DNA of 64,000 bases from a bacterium (GCA_022072165.1 JAJVIF010000002.1:124001-188000); one strand, 5' to 3'; counted from the stretch's first letter, positions 7,878 to 17,306 are shown. Numbers and translations: made by a program. The notes: a model not told the origin generated them from the letters alone.

Positions 7878-9212
7878 ATGACCGAGGTGCGACTGAACTG
7901 GTTGGTGGCAGGAGCGATGACCGCCCTGCTGCTGGCGGGGTGTGGGGGCGGATCGACCACGCCTGATCCGACGAACCGGCCACAGCTTGCAGGGGGTGGG
8001 CGTGGGGCGAGCAGTGATGCCCCCAAGGGTGGTGGCGAAAACTCCGGACCGCAATCGCCGGCCTTCGCCCCGGCTCCGGCCTTCATTCCGGTGTTTTACG
8101 CCGATCGCAACTGCTTCAGTGGTCCGTTTACTGAACTGCTGACCAATCAGACCGCCCTGCAGACCTGGTGGACTACGGCGATCAGTTGTCAGCCCCGCTA
8201 TGGTGCGAAGACTCCGCCCCCCACCAACAGCAGCGAACCTGGCAGCGGCAGCGGCTCCAGCGGTGGTGGAACCATCGAACCCGGCGATGACTATTACTGG
8301 GATCCCTTCCCTGCCGAAGCCCCCCAGATCGATTTCAGCAAGTACGCCGTTGCAGCCATCGGCATCGAGAATCTCCCGAGCTGGGGGCGTGGCATCTGGG
8401 TCACCAATGTCGTATCCACTGCCGATGGCACCACCATCACCTATGAAGTCTCGAGCCCCGGCGACGACTGCTACTTTCCGGCGGTGGAGATGGATCCGAC
8501 CGCCCCATCGATTGCGGTCATGGTCCCGGCCGACCTGACGACTCCCGTCACTTTCGAGCGGACGGATACCACCTGGAACTGTACGTGGGAGCCGGATCCG
8601 AGCGAGCCATGGACTGTCTACTACACCGATGCCGACTGCAATCTGGGGCCGAACGAGTCGTTGCTGACGACCAAAGCGGCCTGGGAGCAGTGGCTGGATG
8701 CCGCCTATGACTGCGATCTGGAGCGCTGGAACGACCCGGGCTGGATGGAGCCCAATGGGCCCAGCACGGGAGTCGGCGGGGGGTCTTCGCCTGGCAATCC
8801 CGGTCCTGACCAGGATTACGAGGACTACCCCAAGGAGAATCCGGTGACTGACCCGAATGTCGATCCCCGACCACCGTCACCGGAAAGCTGGGGCCTGGAT
8901 GTGAACTTCGACACTCACGCCATCCTGATCCTGCGGGCTGGCCCACAGATTCGATGGGGTGGCGGTATCTGGCTGAACGCTGTCACCGAGGGCAACAGCG
9001 GGACGAACATCGAATACACGGTGATGCAGCCTGCGGGGGATTGCCCCTCGGCCGACGGCTACACATTGCGCCCGACCGTGGCGATCCGCATCCCGAAACC
9101 GTCGGGAGCCGTGAGCTACACCCGACACATCGAACGACTCTCCTGCGATTGGGGAGAAGACGACGTGCTGCCGATGCCTGCTCCGGGCAACAGCGGCACA
9201 CGTCCCGGCTAG
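7878..9212 (+). CDS. Lipoprotein with duplicated PrcB-like domain
   Basis: This 444-residue protein starts at ATG 7878 after GAGGAG. A signal peptide ends in the lipobox LLAGC (Cys 22), followed by GGGSTT and a Gly/Pro-rich linker. Two copies of one module follow. Each has an aspartate/Cys-rich beginning (VFYADRNCFSGP and VYYTDADCNLGP), a TALQTWW or AAWEQWL helix, then a domain of the form DFSKYAVAAIGIENLPSWGR...GIWV ... AVMVP. The latter resembles PrcB C-terminal domains. A Gly/Ser/Pro linker interrupts each module. It ends with a strong terminator and is probably monocistronic. Confidence 0.75.
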   Translation: MTEVRLNWLVAGAMTALLLAGCGGGSTTPDPTNRPQLAGGGRGASSDAPKGGGENSGPQSPAFAPAPAFIPVFYADRNCFSGPFTELLTNQTALQTWWTTAISCQPRYGAKTPPPTNSSEPGSGSGSSGGGTIEPGDDYYWDPFPAEAPQIDFSKYAVAAIGIENLPSWGRGIWVTNVVSTADGTTITYEVSSPGDDCYFPAVEMDPTAPSIAVMVPADLTTPVTFERTDTTWNCTWEPDPSEPWTVYYTDADCNLGPNESLLTTKAAWEQWLDAAYDCDLERWNDPGWMEPNGPSTGVGGGSSPGNPGPDQDYEDYPKENPVTDPNVDPRPPSPESWGLDVNFDTHAILILRAGPQIRWGGGIWLNAVTEGNSGTNIEYTVMQPAGDCPSADGYTLRPTVAIRIPKPSGAVSYTRHIERLSCDWGEDDVLPMPAPGNSGTRPG

Positions 9213-9242
9213 GCGTTCCGGGCAGTCCCAAGTCATCCCTAC

Positions 9243-9273
9243 CGGGTCCCTGGCACCAGGGACCCGTTTTTTT
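9243..9273 (+). terminator. Intrinsic terminator
   Basis: A perfect 11-bp stem (9243-9253 with 9256-9266) is followed directly by seven T residues. It lies 31 bases after the lipoprotein stop codon and is the clearest factor-independent terminator in the window. Confidence 0.95.
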
Positions 9274-9324
9274 GGCAGCAACTGAGAAGGGAATCTGGAA
9301 GGCCGCCACGACCCTTGGTCATGG

Positions 9325-9933
9325 CTACGGGGGGAGTTGACGCACCGACACGACCTGCCAGCGGGTCCCCTTTTGCAGGCGGATCACGACATCCACGACT
9401 TCTTCATCCTCAGTGCGATAGCGCAAGGTCGCTTCCGCTGACTTCGCACTCCCCCGCACGGGTCCCTGACTGACAAAGGTGGCGCTGGAGCCCGATGTCA
9501 GCCAGGTCCGCAATTCATCGAGTTTCCCCTGTTCCAGCACACTCAGCAGATGCCAGGAAAACGTGCCTGCGGCGACTCGCTCGCGGATGGCGTCCTGCAC
9601 AAAGCGCTTGAGTCCATCCCGGATCTCGCCACGCTTTTTTGAGGCCATTGCCCGGACTCCCCCACCCCATTGCCCCGCCATCCCAGCCAGTTTTTCCATG
9701 GCTTCATCCAGGCGCCCTTCGCCCAGCACTACCACCTGTTCGGAGACGGCATCGAGATCGACCCAGGTCGCGAAAGCTTCCACGTCACGGTCTGCCTGGG
9801 CCTTGAGCATCTGCCCGACTGCGTACTGGGGGGTCTGCATCCAGAGGTACCACCCACCGCCCCCCACGGTGATGAGAAACGCCAGGGCGACGCCCAGAAG
9901 CATTGGCCACGGAATGCGGGCTTTGCCTGCCAT
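9325..9933 (-). CDS. Membrane-anchored DUF2939-like protein
   Basis: This 202-residue protein has one N-terminal transmembrane segment (about 11-33, LLGVALAFLITVGGGGWYLW) and an extracytoplasmic domain. The stretch TPQYAVGQMLKAQADRDVEA, then FATWVDLDAV, fits DUF2939, and the C-terminal half is beta-rich (LRYRTEDEEVVDVVIRL). I placed the start at ATG 9933 because GAGGAGG lies 13 bases upstream and residues before it are atypical. The function is unknown. It is divergent from guaB3. Confidence 0.65.
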   Translation of the reverse strand: MAGKARIPWPMLLGVALAFLITVGGGGWYLWMQTPQYAVGQMLKAQADRDVEAFATWVDLDAVSEQVVVLGEGRLDEAMEKLAGMAGQWGGGVRAMASKKRGEIRDGLKRFVQDAIRERVAAGTFSWHLLSVLEQGKLDELRTWLTSGSSATFVSQGPVRGSAKSAEATLRYRTEDEEVVDVVIRLQKGTRWQVVSVRQLPP

Positions 9934-10100
9934 TGATGCTATCGGACCTCCTCGTTGGGTCTGGCGTTCAGTGTACGCCGGGGGAATTGTGAGGGTGGCT
10001 GGCACCTGTTAGACTCCGGCACTTCAGGGCCTGCGCGCCTCTGGCTCCGGTGCGCGATGCCCGGTGATTCGCACGCGCCTGCTGCAGGGAGGGTCCCCCC

Positions 10101-11264
10101 ATGGAAGTCCGCCTCTCACCCTATAAGTCCGCCCATTACAGCTTCGGCTTCGATGATGTCGCCCTGGTGCCAGGACCAGTCACGGTTGACCCCCGGGATG
10201 TCACCCTCGATCTTCAGATCGGCCCGCATCGGCTCACTATCCCCATTCTGGCCAGTGCGATGGACAGTGCGGTCGATAGCCGGATGGCAATTGCCCTCGG
10301 ACAGGCTGGCGGACTCGGTGTCCTGAATCTCCAGGGGCTCAATACCCGCTACGACGACCCCTCCGCCGCGCTCAAACGCATTGCCGCAGCCGATGCTGCC
10401 TCCAGCGCCAGTGTCATCCAGGAGGCGTATCAGCCGCCGGTCCAGGAAGCCCTGGTGGCGCAGCGTATCCGGGAGATCAAGGAGGCAGGCGTCATCGCTG
10501 CCGGCTCTGTCACACCGGCATTTGGCGACACCCTGGGCAAGAAAGCGGTGGAGCTCGGCCTCGACATCCTTGTCATCCAGAGCACGGTCACCGCTATTGA
10601 CCATCAGTCGACCCACGCGCCGGGCCTCGATCTCGCCGGACTCTGCAGCAGCGTCTCCGTGCCGGTGATTGTCGGTAACTGCGTGACGTATGACGTCGCG
10701 ATGTCCCTCCTGCGGGCTGGGGCAGCCGGACTCCTGGTTGGCATCGGCCCTGGCGCGGCCTGTACTACCCGGGCGGTGGTGGGTGTCGGAGCAGGGCAAA
10801 TCAGCGCAACCGCCGAATGTGCCGCCGCCCGCGAGGATTACTTCCAGGAGTCGGGTCGGGAAACCGTGATGATCACGGATGGCGGGATGAGCAAAGGGGG
10901 CGACCTGATGAAAGCCTTTGCCGCCGGGGCTGATGGCGTGATGCTCGGCTCCCCCTTCACCCGGACCACGGAGTCGCCGGGGCAGGGCTTCCACTGGGGC
11001 ATGGCGACCGGTGATGCTGGCCTGCCCCGGGGGACCCGGGTCGAAACGACCCTCCTCGGGTCCCTGGAGCGGCTGCTGTTCGGTCCCGCCGGAGAGCGGA
11101 CCGACGGGGTCCTGAACCTCGTCGGGGCGCTGCGGAACGGCATGGGGCTCCTGGGCTGCCACACCATCGCGGACCTCCAGCAGGCCCGGATGGTGATCGC
11201 CCCGAGCTTTGGCAGTGAAGGGAAAGCACTGCAGAAGGCTCAGCGGGTCGGGATGGGAGCCTGA
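10101..11264 (+). CDS. GuaB3-family IMP dehydrogenase-like protein
   Basis: This 387-residue TIM-barrel protein belongs to the IMP dehydrogenase/GMP reductase superfamily. The phosphate-loop and active-site segment GIGPGAACTTR (214-224) contains the nucleophilic Cys221. DGGMSKGGDLMKAFAAGAD is the second phosphate-binding segment. It lacks the CBS-domain insertion of classical GuaB and matches the GuaB3 subgroup known from actinobacteria and others, whose reaction is less well defined. A role in guanine nucleotide metabolism is likely, but IMP dehydrogenase activity is inferred. GGGAGGG precedes the ATG. Confidence 0.88.
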   Translation: MEVRLSPYKSAHYSFGFDDVALVPGPVTVDPRDVTLDLQIGPHRLTIPILASAMDSAVDSRMAIALGQAGGLGVLNLQGLNTRYDDPSAALKRIAAADAASSASVIQEAYQPPVQEALVAQRIREIKEAGVIAAGSVTPAFGDTLGKKAVELGLDILVIQSTVTAIDHQSTHAPGLDLAGLCSSVSVPVIVGNCVTYDVAMSLLRAGAAGLLVGIGPGAACTTRAVVGVGAGQISATAECAAAREDYFQESGRETVMITDGGMSKGGDLMKAFAAGADGVMLGSPFTRTTESPGQGFHWGMATGDAGLPRGTRVETTLLGSLERLLFGPAGERTDGVLNLVGALRNGMGLLGCHTIADLQQARMVIAPSFGSEGKALQKAQRVGMGA

Positions 11265-11408
11265 CCTGGCCGCGGCGGGGAATCTGTCTCGGCACAAAGC
11301 AGCCAAAAATGCGGCTTGCAGGGAGTGCCCTCCCCACCCCATAATGTGTCTCCCATACGTTGGAGAGGCAGGTTCGGGAGACCCGACCCATGCCCGGAGG
11401 TATCGCTC

Positions 11409-12437
11409 ATGCGCCAGATCGGTATGCGCTTGCTGGGGACCGGACTCCTGGTGAGCACACTCACTGTTCAGCTACCCAAGGCCGCTTGGGCTGCGTTTAC
11501 CCCACCTGTCGGTGGTGGTCACGGAGCCACTGTCTCCGGCGTGGTGGTCGACCCGCCCCGCAACGACCCGCAGCAGAAGAAGGGGGAAGTGGTCTCCTCC
11601 ACGAACCCGAACTCGCTCTGGATTCTGGCGGGGGCTGGCATCGCGCTGGCGATCCTGGTGAATGGCTCAGCCTCGGATCCCACAACCCCCCTGGGCGACT
11701 GCGCGGATCTCTTCGACGACCTTTTCAATGACCGCAATGCCGCCGGAACCGCTGCAGGTGACTGTGCTGGTCGCCGGGGAGCTGCCATGCTGGGGACCAC
11801 CCTGGTGACAGCCGCCTTTACGCTGCCGGATCCCGGCGCAGAGATGCCGAGTCTGGAAGCCCGGCTGGCGCAGTCCCTGCTCCCCACCGCCACTCCGGAA
11901 TCGGCCGTAACCAACATGTACGAAACAGGGCAGGCGACCCTTGCGCGCCTCGGCCAGCCGGCTGGAAGTCGTGTGCAGGTCGACCTCGATGACTACCTGA
12001 TGCCGGGCAAGACCTATCAGACCCGGTTTACGGTCCAGTACACCCCTGGTATGGACCTGAGCCAGCCCCTGTACCTCGTGGCCGCCGACCTCGCGCAGGC
12101 CGGCACCTTCGGGGAAGAACTGGGACTCCCCTTCGCCGTCCCGGTGGACCGCGATGTCCTGAAGCAGCAGGGCTCCTGGACCTACACCACGCCCTACACC
12201 GCTGAGACCGGCGCGTACTTCATCGATGCCTATGTCTCGACGGAGCTCCCCCGGATGCTGAAGTCCGATCCGGTGGTGGTCCCGATGGTCATCGACCGGG
12301 TCGCTGCGAAGCTCCAGAAGGCGGAGAGGGCGCTGTCAGCCGCTTCGGCCAGGCAGCAGAACGCCCGCCAGGCGGAGCGCGATGCCCTGCAGGCGAAGTA
12401 CCTCTGGCTGCTCGAGTGGAGCCGGTCCGCGCAGTAA
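11409..12437 (+). CDS. Exported protein of unknown function
   Basis: This 342-residue protein starts at ATG 11409 (MRQIGMRLLGTGLLVSTL), with GGAGG 8 bases upstream; the longer frame from 11316 is less likely. A signal peptide ends near AAWA (residue about 28). A second hydrophobic stretch (SLWILAGAGIALAILVNG, about 53-70) may anchor it. The rest is an extracytoplasmic domain with beta-rich sequence (YQTRFTVQYTPGMDLSQPLY) and a charged C-terminal helix. I do not recognise the family. A hairpin separates it from the convergent wecG-like gene. Confidence 0.7.
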   Translation: MRQIGMRLLGTGLLVSTLTVQLPKAAWAAFTPPVGGGHGATVSGVVVDPPRNDPQQKKGEVVSSTNPNSLWILAGAGIALAILVNGSASDPTTPLGDCADLFDDLFNDRNAAGTAAGDCAGRRGAAMLGTTLVTAAFTLPDPGAEMPSLEARLAQSLLPTATPESAVTNMYETGQATLARLGQPAGSRVQVDLDDYLMPGKTYQTRFTVQYTPGMDLSQPLYLVAADLAQAGTFGEELGLPFAVPVDRDVLKQQGSWTYTTPYTAETGAYFIDAYVSTELPRMLKSDPVVVPMVIDRVAAKLQKAERALSAASARQQNARQAERDALQAKYLWLLEWSRSAQ

Positions 12438-12466
12438 GCGCACCGTCCGAAGACTGATCGTCAATC

Positions 12467-12493
12467 ACGCCCCCCGGTGCCGCCGGGGGGCGT
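12467..12493. terminator. Bidirectional hairpin between convergent genes
   Basis: A perfect 11-bp GC-rich stem (12467-12477 with 12483-12493), loop TGCCG, sits between two convergent genes and touches the stop codon of the minus-strand gene. Neither side has a T-run, so it may act as a pause or RNA-stability element more than a classical terminator. Confidence 0.55.
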
Positions 12494-13284
12494 CATGTTG
12501 TTGGCGTCGTCAGCACACGCCGCATATACGCCAATAGCAGTGGGAAGCGTCGGAAACGCGCCGGTTGTCGCAGCATCCGGAACAGCCATTCCAGATGCAG
12601 CTGCGCCATCCAGCGAGGAGCGCGCGGAAGGAGTCCGGCCCAGACATCAAAACTCCCCCCGACCCCGATCATGATCGTCCGGCTCAGTCGCGGCAATACG
12701 CGTTGGATAAAGGCTTCCTGCGCCGGCGATCCCATTCCCACCAGCAGGATGTCGGGCTGCAGGGCGATGAGCGTATTGATGACCCGGGTTTCATCCTTGG
12801 GATTCTCCGGCGTATCCCGGTGATACCCGTGATCCGTTCCAATGAGATTCAGCCCAGGCAATTGACTCTGTAAACGCTCCCCTGCGGTCTCCGCGACCCC
12901 CGGTGCCCCTCCAAGGAAGAAGACTTCCCAGCCCCTGGCGGTGCTCAGTTCCAGGAGGCGATACGCCAGATCGATGCCCGGGACAGTCGTCACCTGGCGA
13001 CCCGTGCGGCGACGAATCCCCCAGCGGATGCCTGCCCCGTCAGGGACGATGAGATCCGCCTGGCGGATCAGCGCCATGACCTCTGCCTCGTGGCACGCTC
13101 GCTCCATGATCTCAGGGTTCAGCGTTACTAAATGGAGCGGGGCATCGGCTTCTTCCAGCCACGCGATGAGCGCTTCCGCCAGCGTTTCGAGGGGGATCGT
13201 ATCCACCAGGACGCCCAACAGGTCGGCGGAAGGGTGGGTCGCCCGGAGAGTCGCCAGGAACGTATCGCGGTGCGGGGTCGGCAT
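12493..13284 (-). CDS. WecG/TagA/CpsF-family glycosyltransferase
   Basis: This 263-residue member of GT family 26 transfers N-acetylmannosaminuronate or a related sugar to polyprenyl-linked intermediates in surface-polysaccharide synthesis. The signature parts are visible: VTLNPEIMERA, LIVPDGAGIRWGIR, VPGIDL, VFFLGGAPGVAE, PDILLVGMGSPAQEAFI and IGVGGSFDVWAG. The basic tail (RMLRQPARFRRFPLLL) is typical of the family's membrane-association region. It is isolated from the other polysaccharide genes at 48-62 kb but may serve the same glycan. Confidence 0.93.
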   Translation of the reverse strand: MPTPHRDTFLATLRATHPSADLLGVLVDTIPLETLAEALIAWLEEADAPLHLVTLNPEIMERACHEAEVMALIRQADLIVPDGAGIRWGIRRRTGRQVTTVPGIDLAYRLLELSTARGWEVFFLGGAPGVAETAGERLQSQLPGLNLIGTDHGYHRDTPENPKDETRVINTLIALQPDILLVGMGSPAQEAFIQRVLPRLSRTIMIGVGGSFDVWAGLLPRAPRWMAQLHLEWLFRMLRQPARFRRFPLLLAYMRRVLTTPTT

Positions 13285-13349
13285 AGCCGGAGCGATTGTA
13301 CGGGTCTGGTCTGGTTGCCGACTGGCGACGCCCGTGGTTCCATGCGGTT

Positions 13350-14150
13350 ATGCAACTCTTCCTCGGGACTTCGGGCTGGGACTATCCCGACTGGGTGGGT
13401 CCGTTCTATCCCGACAAGCTCCCCAAGACGCAGTGGTTGCCCTATGTGGCCACCAGGATGCGGACCGTGGAGATTGACTCCACGTTCTATGGGGCACCTC
13501 GCGAGACCACGGTCGCGAAATGGATCGGCCAGACTCCACGCGGATTCGCTTTCAGTCCCAAGCTTCCCAAGGCGATCACCCATGAGGCCAAGCTGGTGGA
13601 CTGCCGTCCGTTGCTGGAGGCCTTCTGTGCCGTGATGCGGCAGTTTGGCGACCGCCTGGGCGTGATCTGCATTCAGCTGCCACCGTGGTTTCGGCAGAGC
13701 CAGCAACCGACCCTGGAGCGCTTCCTCGGCTGGCTGCCGGAGGACCTCCCCTTTGGGGTCGAGTTTCGCCACCCCAGCTGGATGGAGCCAGCGGTGCATG
13801 ACCTGCTGGCGGCGTACCGTGTCGCCTGGGTGAACAGCGATCAGCAGCGGGAAGTGGTGCTGACCGCACCGTTTACTTATGTCCGGCTGCTGGGCGAACG
13901 GGAACTGATTTCGCAATTTCATGCCGTGCAGATTGATCGCAGCGACGAGCTGGAGCGGTGGGCTGCCATGCTGGCCCGTATCAGCAACCGGGTCGAACGG
14001 GTCTATGCCTACGTCAACAATCATTTCGAGGGGCACTCCCCGGCGACCCTGGAGCGGCTGCGGGAGCGTCTGGCAGCGCATGGGGTCGTTGAGGAAACGA
14101 TGCCCCCCGCTTCGGCGGGAGAAGAGAGTCTCTATACTCCGCCCCCGTGA
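13350..14150 (+). CDS. DUF72 (YecE-like) protein
   Basis: This 266-residue TIM-barrel-like protein is from DUF72, a common family of unknown function. Recognisable parts are FLGTSGWDYPDWVGPFYP, EIDSTFYGAPR, FSPKLPKAITHEAKL, IQLPPWF, FGVEFRHPSW and VYAYVNNHFEGHSPA. I chose ATG 13350 because this puts the family's conserved start (QLFLGTSGW) at the N-terminus; the longer frame adds an unrelated 18 residues. Its stop overlaps the GTG of the transporter gene (GTGA), so the two are translationally coupled. Confidence 0.9.
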   Translation: MQLFLGTSGWDYPDWVGPFYPDKLPKTQWLPYVATRMRTVEIDSTFYGAPRETTVAKWIGQTPRGFAFSPKLPKAITHEAKLVDCRPLLEAFCAVMRQFGDRLGVICIQLPPWFRQSQQPTLERFLGWLPEDLPFGVEFRHPSWMEPAVHDLLAAYRVAWVNSDQQREVVLTAPFTYVRLLGERELISQFHAVQIDRSDELERWAAMLARISNRVERVYAYVNNHFEGHSPATLERLRERLAAHGVVEETMPPASAGEESLYTPPP

Positions 14151-15076
14151 CCACCCCTGAGAATCCGTCGGTGCGACGGGTCGCGGCTCCCCTGCTCTGG
14201 CTCATCATTGGTGGTCACCTCTGCATCACCTCGTTCAACTACATCATCGTTCGCCCCGGACTCGCGGAGTTCGGTGTCCTGCCCTTCGCCATCTGGCGCT
14301 TCATTCTTGCAAGTCTCGCCCTCTGGACGGTGACCCGGACAAGAGGGTACCGGCCGGTGGCTCCCGCGGACCGGCCCGCCTTCATCCGGCTGGCGATCCT
14401 GGCGATCCCTCTGAATCAGTACCCCTATCTGCTGGGCATCGGGCTGGTGCCGCCGGAGCATGGCGCGCTCCTCTATGCCACCACGCCAGTCTGGGTCCTC
14501 ATCGCGGCCCGTCTCATCCTTAACGAAGCGATCACTCCACTGAAGCTGGTCGGGATTCCACTCGCTTTTGCGGGTGTCGCACTGGTGATCTTCGAGCGGG
14601 GGATTTCCTTCAACGACACCCTCAAGGGCGACATGATTCTGCTGGTGGGGGTCTGGGCCTGGGCGCTCTACTCGGTGTACGGCAAACCCCTCTCGGAGAA
14701 GTACGGTGCGATCCAGACCACCACCCTTGCCATCTCTCTAGGGACCCTCTTTTTTGTCCCCTGGATGCCGACCGAGCTGAGTCGCCTGGACTACGCCAGC
14801 CTGTCGCTCCTCGCCTGGGGATCGCTGGCCTACATGGTCTTTCTCACCAGCGTGATTGCTTACACCCTCTGGTACTGGCTAATGCTGCAAATGGACACGA
14901 GCAAGGTCGCCGTGCTGCAGAATGCTCAACCGATTTTTGTGATGGGCTGGACCACACTGCTGGTGTCAGCCGGCCTCGGCCCCCTGTTCAACATCACGGA
15001 GCATGCGCTGACGCCCCTCTTTCTGGTTGGCGCAGCGATGACTCTCGTGGGTGTCGCGATTACCCAGCGGGGCTGA
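14147..15076 (+). CDS. EamA/DMT-family transporter
   Basis: This 309-residue inner-membrane protein has about ten hydrophobic segments arranged as two EamA repeats, the drug/metabolite transporter fold. It begins at GTG 14147, inside the stop of the DUF72 gene. Typical elements are the first helix region LLWLIIGGHLCITSFNYI and the second-half entry GDMILLVGVWAWALYSVYGK. The substrate cannot be told. Members usually export amino acids, sugars or metabolites. Confidence 0.9.
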   Translation: MTTPENPSVRRVAAPLLWLIIGGHLCITSFNYIIVRPGLAEFGVLPFAIWRFILASLALWTVTRTRGYRPVAPADRPAFIRLAILAIPLNQYPYLLGIGLVPPEHGALLYATTPVWVLIAARLILNEAITPLKLVGIPLAFAGVALVIFERGISFNDTLKGDMILLVGVWAWALYSVYGKPLSEKYGAIQTTTLAISLGTLFFVPWMPTELSRLDYASLSLLAWGSLAYMVFLTSVIAYTLWYWLMLQMDTSKVAVLQNAQPIFVMGWTTLLVSAGLGPLFNITEHALTPLFLVGAAMTLVGVAITQRG

Positions 15077-15083
15077 TCGGGCG

Positions 15084-16052
15084 TCAGGCCAGCGACAGAT
15101 GGGTGTCCTCGTGAGCCCAGGCGAGTCCGGCGGAATGAATGCGGACAAGCGCTTCGCCGGGCAGGGGCCCCCGGCTAATGGCATGGACAGCAGCCTGCAC
15201 CTGCTCGGGGGTCTTCAGGCCCGGAATGACCGAGGTCACCCCTTCGTGGCTGATACAGAAGCGGAGGGCGAGTTCGGTCATGTTCGCTGCGAGGCCGTCA
15301 TCGATCAGGGACTGGAAAGTCGCGGCCCGGTGGAGATAGCGACTCACTTCCGCGCTACTCCGCCGCGCCCGGTGATCCAGCCGTCCGAACGCGTGTCCAG
15401 TCTGGTACTTGCCGGTCAGGAAGCCGTAGGCGAGCGGCACCCGGGCGATGATGCCGACTCCGTGGCTTCGGGCCTGCGTGAGAATACCCAGGGCCTGGGG
15501 ACGCTGGTCGATGAGGTTGTAGATGATCTGGATGGCTCCATAGCCTGGAGTCTGCAACACCGCGAAGGCATCTTCCGCCCGACTCACGGACACCGCCGGC
15601 ACCCGGATTTTCCCTTCGTGTTGCAGATCGATGAGCGTCTGCAGCACTTCGGGATTCCGAATCACCGACGGGGGTGGGTTGTGCAGCTGATAGACATCGA
15701 TGTAGTGCGTCTGTAGCCGGGCCAGCGACTTGTGGCAGCAGGAGCGGATGTACTCCGGGTCGAATGTCGGCCGGCCGGTGCCGTCATAGAAGTTAAAGCC
15801 GACCTTCGAGGCGATCGTGATGGCTTCCCGGAATCGCCCAAGGGTCTGCCCAATCAGGAGTTCGGAGTGGCCATTCCCATAGACATCAGCGGTGTCGAAG
15901 AAGCTGATACCCCGCTCGAAAGCATCGCGCAAGGCGGCCCGGGAGACCTCGTCGTCCGTGGGACCGTAGGCGGTCCCGCCGATGCCCCAGGCACCAAAGC
16001 CGAGATTGGAAAGCTCCGTCGCGGAGTAGCCGAGGTTGTTCAGGTGCAGCAT
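15084..16052 (-). CDS. Aldo/keto reductase
   Basis: This 322-residue NADPH-dependent oxidoreductase has the AKR TIM barrel with the full catalytic tetrad D53, Y58, K83 and H124. It also has GFGAWGIGG near the start and the cofactor-binding end VTSVIPGLKTPEQVQAAV. The substrate is unknown; the sequence is closest to the general aldo/keto reductase group that includes YdjG/YajO-type enzymes. It stands alone, convergent with the transporter gene (7-base gap). Confidence 0.93.
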   Translation of the reverse strand: MLHLNNLGYSATELSNLGFGAWGIGGTAYGPTDDEVSRAALRDAFERGISFFDTADVYGNGHSELLIGQTLGRFREAITIASKVGFNFYDGTGRPTFDPEYIRSCCHKSLARLQTHYIDVYQLHNPPPSVIRNPEVLQTLIDLQHEGKIRVPAVSVSRAEDAFAVLQTPGYGAIQIIYNLIDQRPQALGILTQARSHGVGIIARVPLAYGFLTGKYQTGHAFGRLDHRARRSSAEVSRYLHRAATFQSLIDDGLAANMTELALRFCISHEGVTSVIPGLKTPEQVQAAVHAISRGPLPGEALVRIHSAGLAWAHEDTHLSLA

Positions 16053-16115
16053 AGGGGCATTGTAGTCCCCCGTTCACACTCAATCAGGCGACGCGTCGCA
16101 CATTGCCCCGCGTTT

Positions 16116-17306
16116 CTACTTGCCGCTGCTCCAGACAAACTGGCCATTGAGGTAGAGCCCCGCGAACGTAAAGACCGTGTTGGGGATCCAGGCGAGAACA
16201 ATCGGCGGGATCGTGCCGGTAACAGCCGCATTCACCGCGATGGTAGTGAGCAGGTAGTAGACAAAGACGAGGATCATGGAGAGTCCAAACCCGACGCTGC
16301 TGGTGGAGCGCAGGGGGTTCATCCCCAGGGGAGCTGCCAGGAGCACGAAGATCATGCAGGAAAAGGGGGTCGCGATTTTCAGCTGGTATTTCGTCCGATT
16401 TTTCAGCATCGCATTGCGCTGACGCTGCACGTCATCCGCCAGCGCCTGGCGTACGGTCTCTTCCGCTGATGGATCCGCCTGGAGTCGAACCAGTTCGGTC
16501 TCGGCGGTCTCCAGTTCCTGCGCCTTCTGCTGAAGGAAGACGCCAAGCTCCGCCAGCGACATTTCTTCTGGATTCCGGCTGGCGCGCAGGATTTCTCCGG
16601 GGGTCTTGTTCAGGTCGATCTGGAGCTCGCCGGATTCGACGGTGTAGGGCGCCACCGGCTCCGGCGCATCAGGTGCCCAGCGGAGATACCGCACTTCACG
16701 GAGAGTCCAGAACTCCTCCCCCCACTCCGCTTTCCGCGCAAAGTAGATGAGAATCTCGTCGGGGCTGAACTCGATGAGCTTGAAGTCGTTGAAGGCATTG
16801 CCGACACTCGTGTTCGCCCCGAGGAGATACCCCTTCCCCTGCTCCTTGTCGAAGAAGTAGTAAGAAATTTCCTTATTGGAAAGGGTGAGTCCCATCTTCA
16901 GAGCCGCGTCTTTGATGAGCTGCTGCGCCTGGAGGGTAAGTTGTGGCGCCACCCGCTCATTGAAGCCGAAGGCCAGACAGGCGATGCAGTAGCCGGCGAA
17001 CAGGACCGGGGCGGCGATCCGCAGGAAGTTCACGCCTCCTGCTCGCATCGCCGTGATTTCTCCCGACGACGACAGGCGTCCGAAAGCGAGCAGTGCCCCC
17101 AGCAACACCGCCATCGGCAGCGTGTACGCCACCACCTGGGCCAGCCCGAGGAGGAACCCGCGGATCACGATGTCGAGGGGAATCCCCCGGGAGGCATAGT
17201 CCACCGCCTCCTTCAACACAGTGAAGGACGCGATCAGAACTGAGAAGGTGAGGATGCCGATGCCAAAGAGGGGCAGGAACTCCCGGAGGAGCAACCGGTC
17301 CAGCAT
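16116..17306 (-). CDS. LptF/LptG-family permease
   Basis: This 396-residue YjgP/YjgQ-family protein should be part of the LptB2FG-type ABC exporter that extracts LPS from the inner membrane. It has three N-terminal transmembrane helices (starting LLREFLPLFGIGILTFSVLI), a large extracytoplasmic beta-rich domain with an inserted coiled segment (ELETAETELVRLQADPSAEE), and three C-terminal helices. I prefer ATG 17306 with GGAG 10 bases upstream; GTG 17327 is the alternative. Only one of the two usual permease genes is in the window. It follows secA on the same strand. Confidence 0.88.
   Translation of the reverse strand: MLDRLLLREFLPLFGIGILTFSVLIASFTVLKEAVDYASRGIPLDIVIRGFLLGLAQVVAYTLPMAVLLGALLAFGRLSSSGEITAMRAGGVNFLRIAAPVLFAGYCIACLAFGFNERVAPQLTLQAQQLIKDAALKMGLTLSNKEISYYFFDKEQGKGYLLGANTSVGNAFNDFKLIEFSPDEILIYFARKAEWGEEFWTLREVRYLRWAPDAPEPVAPYTVESGELQIDLNKTPGEILRASRNPEEMSLAELGVFLQQKAQELETAETELVRLQADPSAEETVRQALADDVQRQRNAMLKNRTKYQLKIATPFSCMIFVLLAAPLGMNPLRSTSSVGFGLSMILVFVYYLLTTIAVNAAVTGTIPPIVLAWIPNTVFTFAGLYLNGQFVWSSGK

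Noticed and set aside
10116-11342. 408-codon minus-strand frame opposite guaB3
   Set aside because: Shadow of a gene with an intact IMPDH active site; the antisense product is His/Arg-rich and resembles nothing.
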